Positions 8,963 through 16,822 of a stretch of DNA of 64,000 nt are shown here, piece by piece. Position 1 is the first letter of the stretch, and every line of letters begins with the position of its first letter. The DNA comes from Sphingobacterium sp. PCS056 (GTDB lineage Bacteria > Bacteroidota > Bacteroidia > Sphingobacteriales > Sphingobacteriaceae). The notes below the pieces were generated by a model that saw only the letters and a program-made list of their open reading frames with translations, was not told the origin of the DNA and made no database searches. Position numbers and translations under genes: made by a program. The DNA is taken from NCBI RefSeq assembly GCF_023273895.1, contig NZ_CP096883.1:3782001-3846000 (forward strand). Direction: 5' to 3'.

Positions 8963-10084
8963 TTATCGTATTCTTTTTCTGCGATTTTCTTCGTAATCCT
9001 CAAAAATCATTTCTCCGAGATCTCCAAGTCCTGTATAATAAGCCTTCCCTTGATTTGATGCTGTGAATTCGTCAACAAATTGCTGTAGATAGGGATCTGA
9101 TGTAATCATAAAGGTTGTAATGGGTATGCCCAGCTTTCGTGCTTGTGCTGCCATGCTATAACACTTACTGGTAATAAAAGGATCCAAACCCATTGGATTT
9201 TTATAATAACTACCATCCGGCATGTTTAGACAGCTCGGTTTTCCGTCGGTAATCATAAATATCTGCTTGTTTGCATGTCGCTTACGTCTGAGTATCTCCA
9301 TCGCTAATTTCAATCCCGCAACCGTATTGGTATGAAAAGGTCCCACTTGCAGGTATGGTAGATCTTTTATCGCTATAGGCCAGGCATCGTTACCAAAGAC
9401 AATAATGTCCAGTGAATCTTTTGGGTACCGTGTCAAGATAAGCTCTGATAAGGCCATTGCCACCTTTTTTGCGGGTGTGATCCGGTCTTCCCCATATAAA
9501 ATCATACTATGGCTGATATCGATCATCAACACCGTACTCATCTGTGACTTGAACTGCGTATCTTCGACAACAAGATCATTTTCTGATAAGGCAAACTCTC
9601 CTATACCATGATTAATCTGGGCATTTTTCAAGCTCTCGGTCAAAGCTATTTTCTCCAGGCTGTCTCCATATTGATAACTTCTAAAATCACCCATATTTTC
9701 GTCACTCCGCCCTTGATGATTGGTTTTATGATTGCCTGATTTTCCTTTTCGCATTTTTCCAAAAATCTGGTCCAATGCATGCTGCCGTAATGCTTTTTCC
9801 AACTTAGAGGTAATATCTACCCCACCACTGCCATCTTGCTCCAATTTTTCTCTGATATATCCTTTATTCTTTAGATCAGCAATGAAATCGTCTATGGTAT
9901 ATTCTGGAGTGGTCAGTTTAAATTCTTTGTCCAACTGCCGTAACCAATCAATAGCTTCATCAAAATCACCGGAGGTATGAGTAATCAGTTCTTTGAAAAT
10001 ATCAAATAATTTGTCAAAAGGCGTTTGAAACGGCTCGTCATATTGCTTAAAGATAAAACCCCTATTTCGTGTAGTGTTTTTCAT
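8963..10084 (-). CDS. VWA-domain partner of the AAA+ ATPase
   Basis: 373 residues. The C-terminal half carries a von Willebrand A domain with an intact MIDAS motif (MIDISHSM, D-x-S-x-S, near residue 187) and the downstream ITDGKPS segment. The N-terminal half is charged and helical, including KMRKGKSGNHKTNHQGR, probably a flexible linker. There is no signal peptide, so it is cytoplasmic. It is transcribed first, 65 nt before the ATPase start, and the pair matches the MoxR-AAA/VWA arrangement in which the VWA protein docks on the ATPase ring and presents substrates. Confidence 0.85.
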   Translation of the reverse strand: MKNTTRNRGFIFKQYDEPFQTPFDKLFDIFKELITHTSGDFDEAIDWLRQLDKEFKLTTPEYTIDDFIADLKNKGYIREKLEQDGSGGVDITSKLEKALRQHALDQIFGKMRKGKSGNHKTNHQGRSDENMGDFRSYQYGDSLEKIALTESLKNAQINHGIGEFALSENDLVVEDTQFKSQMSTVLMIDISHSMILYGEDRITPAKKVAMALSELILTRYPKDSLDIIVFGNDAWPIAIKDLPYLQVGPFHTNTVAGLKLAMEILRRKRHANKQIFMITDGKPSCLNMPDGSYYKNPMGLDPFITSKCYSMAAQARKLGIPITTFMITSDPYLQQFVDEFTASNQGKAYYTGLGDLGEMIFEDYEENRRKRIR

Positions 10085-10566
10085 GGATTCATTTTATTTG
10101 CATGATGAAGCTATGTACATCGTGATATCGCAATAGCTTCGCAGGATGAATTTACGAAATAATAATCCTTATAAAGAATCATCGGGTCCTTAATGATTTA
10201 AAGATGATATTTGAAGAAAGACGTATTGCTCACCTGTTTTTATTGCAGAGTTAAAATCTCCTGTACACAGATCTGCTAGACGAATTTGCATTTATGTTTA
10301 ATACTTCCTTGAGCAATTACGTACCTAAAGAATAAGAAAATAGGACAATTTGAAGCAGGTATTTTTCCAGACGTTCCATCAAATTGGTCGAATAAGTCGC
10401 GAAATTGAGCCTCATGTCTATCCTTACTTCGAAACTACTCAAGTAGTACCGAAACTCAGGATTTTGATTTGTTTTATCGATCAGGTCCTCTTCGCTTTAA
10501 AAACTACGTATTTCTGCTTTAGCTTAATTTTTATTAAATTGCTATTATTCAGTTTTTTTACAAAAT
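10085..10566. other. Intergenic region
   Basis: 482 bases between two divergently transcribed units. It should hold the promoters of the VWA/ATPase operon and of the sensor-like gene at 10567. A plus-strand open stretch from 10350 to 10601 overlaps that gene and shows no signal peptide, motif or family resemblance; I do not call it. No repeats or hairpins stand out. Confidence 0.3.
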
Positions 10567-11190
10567 ATGCGAACAATGTGGACTTTTACCGTGAAAAATA
10601 AAATTAAGGTTGCGATGTTATTTTTCTCCGTCCTTTGTTTAGTGATGTTGACCAATATTCAAGAACAACGCTTGGTCAAAAGAATTAACGAATCGGTGAC
10701 GTCTTTATATTCGGATCGCTTAGTAGTGGGTGATTATATTCACAAACTTTCTAATCGTATGGACAAATTGCTAATTTTATTATCTACAGCTAATTTCTCA
10801 CCGAAAGAAGTTCATTCGGAATTGAAAAAAATCGATCAACTGAATACTCTTTATGAAAAAACAGTGCTGACAGATAAAGAAAATATTAATTTTAATAAAT
10901 TTAAAATCTATATTCAACAAATAACACAAAATTTCAATGCCACCGATCATGCCCAAGCAATTGAAATCAGTAAATATGCCCGCCAGACTTTGGAAACCTT
11001 ATCTTCTATCCAAGTGGAGGAAGGAAAGGTGAAATTAGATGAAGTATTGAGCATGACGAGTACGAGTAGGTTAATGTCTTACATTGAAATCGTGATCCTG
11101 ATCGTTATCGCCGTATTAATTCAGATATTGGTATTTTCCGCTAAAGTAGATATGGGTGCCAAAGTTCCAAAAGATCATCGTCTAAATTAA
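10567..11190 (+). CDS. Orphan four-helix-bundle (4HB_MCP-like) membrane sensor protein
   Basis: 207 residues. A first membrane helix (about 14-30, VAMLFFSVLCLVMLTNI) is followed by a ~140-residue helical periplasmic region beginning QEQRLVKRINESVTSLYSDRL, the typical start of the MCP four-helix-bundle ligand domain. A second membrane helix follows (about 172-192, IEIVILIVIAVLIQILVF). Only about 15 cytoplasmic residues remain, so there is no HAMP, kinase or methyl-accepting output. The start could also be the Met three codons later. Homologues are known as stand-alone MCP four-helix-bundle proteins in Bacteroidota; function unknown. Confidence 0.75.
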   Translation: MRTMWTFTVKNKIKVAMLFFSVLCLVMLTNIQEQRLVKRINESVTSLYSDRLVVGDYIHKLSNRMDKLLILLSTANFSPKEVHSELKKIDQLNTLYEKTVLTDKENINFNKFKIYIQQITQNFNATDHAQAIEISKYARQTLETLSSIQVEEGKVKLDEVLSMTSTSRLMSYIEIVILIVIAVLIQILVFSAKVDMGAKVPKDHRLN

Positions 11191-11276
11191 GTATAGTGCT
11201 TAAATTTATAGCCTAATAGGGTCATCATTTTGCTGTGTAAATTAATGTCAATTATAGGACGTCTTTGATACATATC

Positions 11277-11750
11277 TTACTTTTTGAATAAAATTTCATT
11301 GATTATTTTAACTATTCTTTCAACTTTTATGTCATCTGTTTTTGCAGAATACACCCATTCAATTAGTTTTTTCTTTCTACTCTCCGGATACAATGAAAAT
11401 TTTTCATAAACATGAGGATCATCTTTTAAAGAGAGTTCCATTTCTTCAGGCATCTCCGTTGGAAGCTCATCTTCATACAAGATAATATGCACATGATCTC
11501 CTTTTGCTTTTTTAATTTTACACCTAATTTCGGATTTTATGGGTAAAAAAAGGATGCCATTTCCCATTGACTGTAGCCTATAGTTCTTAATTTCATAACC
11601 ATCGATGGTTCCCCTAACTCTTATCCAACCGAAGCGCACATCTTTGCGAGGTACAATTTCAGGTATTCGGGCAAAAGTCCATCCTCCCTTCCCTTCAAAG
11701 CCTTCGAGAATATATATTTTATCAATCAACGAGATCTGGCTCATCATCAT
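11277..11750 (-). CDS. DUF1905 + YdeI/OmpD-associated domain protein
   Basis: 157 residues in two parts. Residues about 15-95 are a DUF1905 beta-barrel: GGWTFARIPEIV, GWIRVRGTIDG, GNGILFLPIKSEIR. Residues about 105-155 are the helical YdeI/OmdA-type tail with the usual ESRKKKLIEWVYSAKTDD pattern. Such proteins are linked to bacteriocin or antimicrobial-peptide tolerance in some bacteria, but the biochemical role is unclear. The first ATG follows the stop of the upstream frameshifted gene with no gap (TGA then ATG ATG ATG), so the two were translationally coupled. Confidence 0.75.
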   Translation of the reverse strand: MMMSQISLIDKIYILEGFEGKGGWTFARIPEIVPRKDVRFGWIRVRGTIDGYEIKNYRLQSMGNGILFLPIKSEIRCKIKKAKGDHVHIILYEDELPTEMPEEMELSLKDDPHVYEKFSLYPESRKKKLIEWVYSAKTDDIKVERIVKIINEILFKK

Positions 11751-12346
11751 TCAAGCTATTAGATACCAAAAATCAAGTTCCATACTATCTTGATCTGCTA
11801 TTGCCAGCAATTCTTGACAAGAAGGGTCATCGAGGTATCCCATGCAGGTCTTTTTTGTAGCGCCAAGCGTTTTACCTAGCGTTATTTCTGAAAAGGTGTT
11901 CGCGTTGATCCTTCCAATAAAGTGAGCTTGTGTATTATCAAACATATTTAAATACTGCTCTTCTATATTTTGTGATATCTGGAGTAAGTCATAAACATGA
12001 TGATCCACTCGTATAGAAAATATACCCCTCTCTACACATGAAAATACAGCTGGAATTTGAAAACTCTCTTTTTGTATTTCATGATATTCAACTTGTACAC
12101 TTTTGGGTTCAATTAAATTGAAGAAATTTTTAACTTCAGGAAGATACCGATATGATTTTCTAAATCTTTTAGACATTGAATGGATTCGATAAATAAGACA
12201 TTTGCATACTCGTTATCATAGTTTCTGACTAGGCAATGAAAAACTAGTCCCTGCTGTAGTGACAATGTGGTTTCAAATTTTAATACCGCTAACAAAAGCT
12301 CATCATCTGATACATCCTTCTTCTTCCTAAAGCCTGTAAACTCCAT
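11751..12346 (-). pseudogene. Conserved hypothetical gene broken by a one-base frameshift
   Basis: Two overlapping minus-strand frames look like one protein. The first (starts 12346) reads MEFTGFRKKKDVSDDELLLA and runs to CLKDLENHIG near 12147. There the sensible reading jumps by one base into the second frame, which continues YLPEVKNFFNLIEPKSVQVE to the stop at 11751. The fused product would be about 197 residues. In the overlap the second frame alone starts with a basic, unlikely segment (MSKRFRKSYR), while the first frame soon ends at a stop. A lost T at about 12146 (GGT TAT becoming GGTAT) would explain this. No slippery heptamer is seen. Either a true mutation or a sequence error. Confidence 0.6.
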
Positions 12347-12706
12347 TACTTTGGCGGAGTGATTATTTATTCAAATCATTATTGATAATCTTAATTTATA
12401 CTTAGGCAAAAGTAAGTCGAAGAAAGACAACCCTATGTCAGCAGTGATCACAACTTTTTATAAGTGTTTATTAGGAACATCCAGTCATTGTTAAGTTTAG
12501 ATCTCTTGGATTTTATTTACAGTCAAGAGCTTTCAGTACTTTTTTATATGAATATTTTCGAATTTAATGATCCGAACCCTTTCCAATTTTTAATCGTTTA
12601 GAACACAAGTAAATGGTCGTAAAAATTGATGCACAAATATTATTCCTATGAAAATTATTATGTATGTTTGTTTTAACAATAATAATAACTCAAACCTAAA
12701 CCAAAT
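12347..12706. other. Intergenic region with a candidate promoter
   Basis: No gene seen. TATGTTTG at 12663-12670 fits the TAnnTTTG -7 element and lies 36 nt before the start of the DUF1080 gene. No clear -33 TTTG is found at the expected distance. Confidence 0.35.
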
Positions 12707-13399
12707 ATGAACTTCTATTATTCAGCGATTTTTATTGTCAGTAGCTTAGCGATTTCCTTTTCTTCATGTGCTCAATCAAAAAGCCTTTTCAATGGCAAAG
12801 ATTTAACAGGTTGGCATATCGATGTTCCAGAAATGGACAAAAATACGACTGTAAAAAGTCCTTTTCTTGTCAGAGAAGGAATGTTGGTCAGTATGGGTAC
12901 ACCAAATGGTCATATTATAACTGATCAATCGTACCAAAACTATAGCTTAGAAGTCGAATACCGTTTTGCAGGAAAACCAGGCAACTGTGGTGTACTGGTG
13001 CATGCTTCTATCCCACGCGCACTTTATGGAATGTTTCCAAAATCTATTGAGGTACAGATGATGCATGAAAATGCGGGAGACTTTTGGTGTATTGTAGAGG
13101 ATATTAAAGTTCCAAATATGGTTGGACGTCGTGGTGAGGAAGCTGAATGGGGCATTACAGAGGGTAAAAATCGTCGCATTATAAATCTTACCGATCGCTC
13201 GGAAAAACCGCTTGGCGAATGGAATAACATGAGGATCGAATGTTTAGACCGGAAGATCAAAGTATGGGTGAATGGTGACCTTGTAAATGAAGGTTACGAC
13301 TGTACCGCAAATAGTGGACAGATTGCACTACAAGCTGAAGGTGCTGAAGTAGAGTTCCGTAAGGTTTTACTAACTCCGATAACACATCTTTCCAAATAA
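12707..13399 (+). CDS. DUF1080 (3-keto-disaccharide hydrolase-like) lipoprotein
   Basis: 230 residues. A type II signal peptide ends at the lipobox around Cys21 (ISFSSC). One DUF1080 jelly-roll domain follows: SLFNGKDLTGWHI at about residue 25, then the family's D-x-x-Y-x-x-Y/L-x-x-E-Y pattern in DQSYQNYSLEVEYRF, NCGVLVHA, and the C-terminal NSGQIALQAEGAEVEFRKVLL. DUF1080 proteins bind or cleave (3-keto-)glycosides at the cell surface or in the periplasm of Bacteroidota. The gene is monocistronic with a strong hairpin downstream. Family assignment is firm; the substrate is not known. Confidence 0.85.
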   Translation: MNFYYSAIFIVSSLAISFSSCAQSKSLFNGKDLTGWHIDVPEMDKNTTVKSPFLVREGMLVSMGTPNGHIITDQSYQNYSLEVEYRFAGKPGNCGVLVHASIPRALYGMFPKSIEVQMMHENAGDFWCIVEDIKVPNMVGRRGEEAEWGITEGKNRRIINLTDRSEKPLGEWNNMRIECLDRKIKVWVNGDLVNEGYDCTANSGQIALQAEGAEVEFRKVLLTPITHLSK

Positions 13400-13473
13400 A
13401 ACGATACCATTAGTACTATACTATTTTTGCTTGCGAATATCCAGGTACAGATTTAAACCTCTATTTCATATAC

Positions 13474-13513
13474 ACAGAATACCAATATCTTCCATTAGAT
13501 AATGGTATTCTGT
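13474..13513 (+). terminator. Hairpin after the DUF1080 gene
   Basis: Perfect 11-bp arms (13474-13484 and 13503-13513) with an 18-nt loop, followed by ATTTTG. It lies between convergent genes and may serve the upstream plus-strand gene. Confidence 0.6.
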
Positions 13514-13805
13514 ATTTTGCGAACTGTAGCTGTTTTTAATTATCCTCATTGATTCAACTTAACATAAGCTTGTCACTTTTTTCAACAAAGAAACCTTCAA
13601 ATATTGATATTTTTACTTTTATACTACAAGCTAATTTGCTGTATGAAAATGAAATTGGTACATTGATACTATACGATATAATATCTTTTCCAGCAATACA
13701 TCTTCGAGAACATGCATATCAGAAAATCATAAAATACAATTACAAAACCTCTGTATACGGATCTCAAACTTCTGATAACTTTTTATCTTCGCTAAATAGG
13801 ATAAC

Positions 13806-14273
13806 TCAATTCTTTACCGAGATATAGGTCTCCACCTCGGCCTCGGGACCATCATTGTATTTTTCACCATGTACGGTAAAATCTGCTTTATAAGCTCTTT
13901 TCAAATTAAACTCCTGATCAGCCCAAATATCCAACCATGTATTGAATACAGCTTCCGGCATCTTTCCTGTAGACACAAACTTAGCAAAATTTCCCCCTTC
14001 GATAACCAAACTAACGAATCCTTCTGGAATGGCTGTAAATACACTCACTTCATAGCCAATAATAGTATCGTAATACCCTGTAAAATCTGTTTCATAGTGG
14101 GTATAGACCGCATAAATATCGTTACTGATCTTGTGCTCGACCTGATGTATGGTTTCATCTTTCCAAAACTTTTGCCATAATAATTCGATATCATTTGCCG
14201 ACTGTCCATTTTCATTGGTAGTTCTAATGACCATACCGATAATCTTCTTTTTTTGAATAGTGATGTTCTCCAT
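13806..14273 (-). CDS. GyrI-like / effector-binding-domain protein
   Basis: 155 residues from MENITIQKKK; a Met three codons upstream is also possible. The sequence fits a stand-alone GyrI-like small-molecule-binding domain of the type found at the C-terminus of AraC- and MerR-like regulators: an N-terminal strand, LLWQKFWKDE, DIYAVYTHYETDFTGYYD, IPEGFVSLVIEGGNFAKFV, and EAVFNTWLDIWADQEFNLKR near the end. There is no DNA-binding part. Such proteins bind hydrophobic or cationic ligands, possibly as drug-binding or anti-toxin-like factors. It is monocistronic and convergent to the DUF1080 gene. Confidence 0.8.
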   Translation of the reverse strand: MENITIQKKKIIGMVIRTTNENGQSANDIELLWQKFWKDETIHQVEHKISNDIYAVYTHYETDFTGYYDTIIGYEVSVFTAIPEGFVSLVIEGGNFAKFVSTGKMPEAVFNTWLDIWADQEFNLKRAYKADFTVHGEKYNDGPEAEVETYISVKN

Positions 14274-14282
14274 ATTGTACAC

Positions 14283-14602
14283 GATGATTTTTAATATTTA
14301 ACGAAAATAGTCAGGGCGACTGACAGCAGTATGTCAGCAGAAGGATTACTATTGAATTAAATGTATATACTGATAAAGAGAGCTACAAGTATAGATGATA
14401 TCTCTTTCAAAAAAAGAGATTGATTTCCAAATGTATAAAATGCTAACGACCGTTCCTGTTGTTCAGTCTGATTAAAAATATTTAAAGTAGATTAGGTCCT
14501 GTTTATTTTTTCGACTTATTTTAAGCAACATAATCATCCTATTCTGACTTTCTGGAATATGATTACCTAACCTGATTTCTGTAACTCAACTAAAGATTTT
14601 GA
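14283..14602. other. Intergenic region
   Basis: 320 bases between two minus-strand genes. No open frame, hairpin with T-run or repeat of note was found. Confidence 0.3.
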
Positions 14603-15001
14603 TTATCTCTCTCTGGTGAATATCTGTTTATCCCAAGTTGATGATTTCAGTATACCATTGGGCTTTGTACGGTATATGAGTTTGTTGTTTTTCACCTCGA
14701 TTTCACCGTACGGTGCATGATGCTCCCTGTCCTCAGGCATCACCAATCTGCCGTTTTTTACAAATGCTCTATAAACATCACCGCTTTCTCGACTTTGATA
14801 TTTACGGGTCCAGTCGGTAATCGTAGCATAACTGACATTTTCAAATGTTATCTGTAAGCATCTACTTGTTTTCTTATCGATCCAAATTCCGCCATATTGC
14901 TTTTGGATCTGCATCATCGTGAGAGGTGCTTGTTCACAACTACTTGATTTGTAGAAAAACAAAACGATTAAAAAAAGAAATACTTTTTTAAAGCTCGGCA
15001 T
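14603..15001 (-). CDS. Small lipoprotein of unknown function
   Basis: 132 residues. The N-terminus MPSFKKVFLFLIVLFFYKSS is a basic start with a hydrophobic core, and Cys22 follows in KSSSC, a plausible lipobox. The remainder (about 110 residues) is mainly beta with alternating charged strands: GGIWIDKKTSRCLQITF, YGEIEVKNNKLIYRT, and a Trp-rich TDWTRKYQ. This could be a small lipocalin-like or DUF-type barrel, but no family is recognised. It lies in the same direction as and downstream of the AI-2E-type permease, 74 nt apart, so they might share a transcript. Confidence 0.65.
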   Translation of the reverse strand: MPSFKKVFLFLIVLFFYKSSSCEQAPLTMMQIQKQYGGIWIDKKTSRCLQITFENVSYATITDWTRKYQSRESGDVYRAFVKNGRLVMPEDREHHAPYGEIEVKNNKLIYRTKPNGILKSSTWDKQIFTRER

Positions 15002-15075
15002 AGTTAAATGTAAGATTTTTCATTTGCAACTTTCGCAAAAGTCAGATTAAATCTGAACAGCCCCATATTCTAGAT

Positions 15076-16131
15076 TTAATGATCACTTTCTATTTCTTCG
15101 ATCATCTCTCCTGCTGTCTCTTGTCTCAATACCCTGATTACGTATATTTCGTTGACGAAATTGACAAGAGCGACCAGTATCGGTGTTGCAAATAGCAAAC
15201 CTAATGCTCCTGTAACTGTACCCATTAGCAATTGAAAAAAGAGTACCATAGCTGGTGGTAATGATAGCATCTTTTTCTGGACGAAGGGTGCAAAAACTGC
15301 TGATTCTATTATCTGGACACCCACAAAAATTGCGATTATGTACAATGCTGTTACAGGTCCATCAAGCAAACCTACCAAAGCAGCAGGTATAAGTGCGATA
15401 GTTGGGCCCAAATTGGGGATGAAAGATAGTATTCCCGCTATCAAGGCCAGAATCAACCAAAGTTCAATTCCTAAAATAAGTAAAGAAAGTGCTGTTAAAA
15501 CAAAAACAAACAGCATATCCAATAATTGAACTTTCAACCAGATCTTCAACTGCTCTCCAACTTTAGTCAGAACCTCCTCTACTGTAGATTTATTCTTGTC
15601 AGGAAATAAGCTGACAATGCCAATCATATACTCCTTGGGGGAAATCATAATGAATATACCCAAAAATAGTAAGGCATAGAGATCTCCCAAAAAACCAAAT
15701 GTACCACTGAATACCTGTGGTAAATGTTCTATAACTTTGGTCATCTGATCTTCTGCACTATCCATATTATCGATGAGATAAGTACCCCAATTCGTACTAG
15801 TCAAATAAGTCTGGAGATTGTCTATCATTTTAGGTACTGTAGCGGCCAGCTCCTTATATTGCGTAACGGCTGTATTGCCGATAAAATATGATATGGTGCT
15901 ACAGAAGATAACATCCCAAAGTATAGCTAACAGTAAACATATTTTGGAATTTAAACCTGTCCATTGTTGTATCTTAGATGAAATTGCATGGAAAAGTATA
16001 GAAATGAGAATTCCTCCAAATAATAAAAGTAATAGTGTAGTAGCTTTTATGAATAATACTGTCAACGTCAAGAATAGTAAAACAACGATACATATTGCTG
16101 CTGATTTTTTGTAAATGTCGCTCATAGGCAA
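15076..16131 (-). CDS. AI-2E/PerM-family transporter
   Basis: 351 residues, strongly hydrophobic with about eight predicted membrane segments. An early pair (residues about 10-50) and a third helix near 65-85 precede a soluble stretch of about 60 residues, after which the C-terminal half carries the remaining helices. The family signature region FIPNLGPTIALIPAALVGLL (P-x-x-G-P) lies near residue 240. The end, LLFATPILVALVNFVNEIYV, is also typical (A-x-P). Family members include the proposed AI-2 exporter TqsA and a sodium/proton antiporter, so the transported substrate here is open. Confidence 0.85.
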   Translation of the reverse strand: MPMSDIYKKSAAICIVVLLFLTLTVLFIKATTLLLLLFGGILISILFHAISSKIQQWTGLNSKICLLLAILWDVIFCSTISYFIGNTAVTQYKELAATVPKMIDNLQTYLTSTNWGTYLIDNMDSAEDQMTKVIEHLPQVFSGTFGFLGDLYALLFLGIFIMISPKEYMIGIVSLFPDKNKSTVEEVLTKVGEQLKIWLKVQLLDMLFVFVLTALSLLILGIELWLILALIAGILSFIPNLGPTIALIPAALVGLLDGPVTALYIIAIFVGVQIIESAVFAPFVQKKMLSLPPAMVLFFQLLMGTVTGALGLLFATPILVALVNFVNEIYVIRVLRQETAGEMIEEIESDH

Positions 16132-16555
16132 TTTGGATATAAATTTTTATTTATGTTCTACCCTATATTTAAATGAGTAGTTAATGAAGAACTTCCTCTC
16201 TAAAAATAACATTTGATACAGCTATTTGTTTTAAAACAATATATATAAACACTTTTAAAACTATAAAATCATATTAATGTGGGGTGTATCAAACAAAACT
16301 GCCGTTAATATTAATTTCCACTGCGGCAAACATAAGTCCTATTGGATGACCATTATTAACATATTTGAATAGATTTCTTTCCAATGCTTATATTGGATTT
16401 ATATCAATTTAAACATTAGCCAATCCTTACATTCATCTTCATATGATCCATATTTTGAAATAATCAATAGTCTCGATCGGATGATCTCTTTGCGCCTATT
16501 AAATTTTCGCTCAAACAGATAGCATTGATATATTTATCCTGAATCACATGGAAAA
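16132..16555. other. Intergenic region, AT-rich
   Basis: No gene is supported between the AI-2E-type permease and the decayed hydrolase fragment. The stretch is AT-rich with no strong hairpin. It should include the promoter of the permease gene. Confidence 0.3.
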
Positions 16556-16731
16556 AAGAAAATTACAGAATTAGAATTAGCGACTATCAGTTATAGTAAA
16601 ATTATACAAACAGCATATTATGGATTAAAGAATATTCAAGATTGCATTGCGGTAACGCCAAAAGTGTTTTTACGATCAACTCCATCACAAAAGCTTTTAC
16701 GGGAGTAGCCATCATGCAAATATATATTTTT
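16556..16731 (+). pseudogene. Decayed serine hydrolase (class C beta-lactamase-like) fragment
   Basis: One frame reads SKIIQTAYYGLKNIQD then AVTPKVF (to about 16670), the usual K-I-x-x-x-x-x-G-x-x-N ... TP-x-x-F lead-in of serine beta-lactamase-like proteins. The next frame continues FTINSITKAFTGVAIMQ (to 16719) with the catalytic S-x-x-K motif as SITK. The switch falls in a run of five T at 16667-16671. A stop follows at 16732-16734, so only about 55 of the family's 350 or more residues remain. No start codon or signal peptide is present. It is not derived in an obvious way from the intact hydrolase at 24501. Confidence 0.65.
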
Positions 16732-16822
16732 TAAGGTGTTGCATACTTAGTCTATTCAAATTAAAATCGGCTGTAAATCTTTCTAAAAATTTAATATATA
16801 TTTATATATCTAAAATCTATAT

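Noticed and set aside
10350..10601. Plus-strand frame before the four-helix-bundle gene
   Set aside because: It overlaps the better-supported gene and resembles no family.
12141..12180. Programmed frameshift in the gene at 11751-12346
   Set aside because: No slippery heptamer or downstream structure was seen; a lost base explains it better.
13549..13827. Plus-strand open frame of 92 codons from TTG
   Set aside because: It has no ATG, overlaps the end of the GyrI-like gene, sits behind a terminator and shows no motif.
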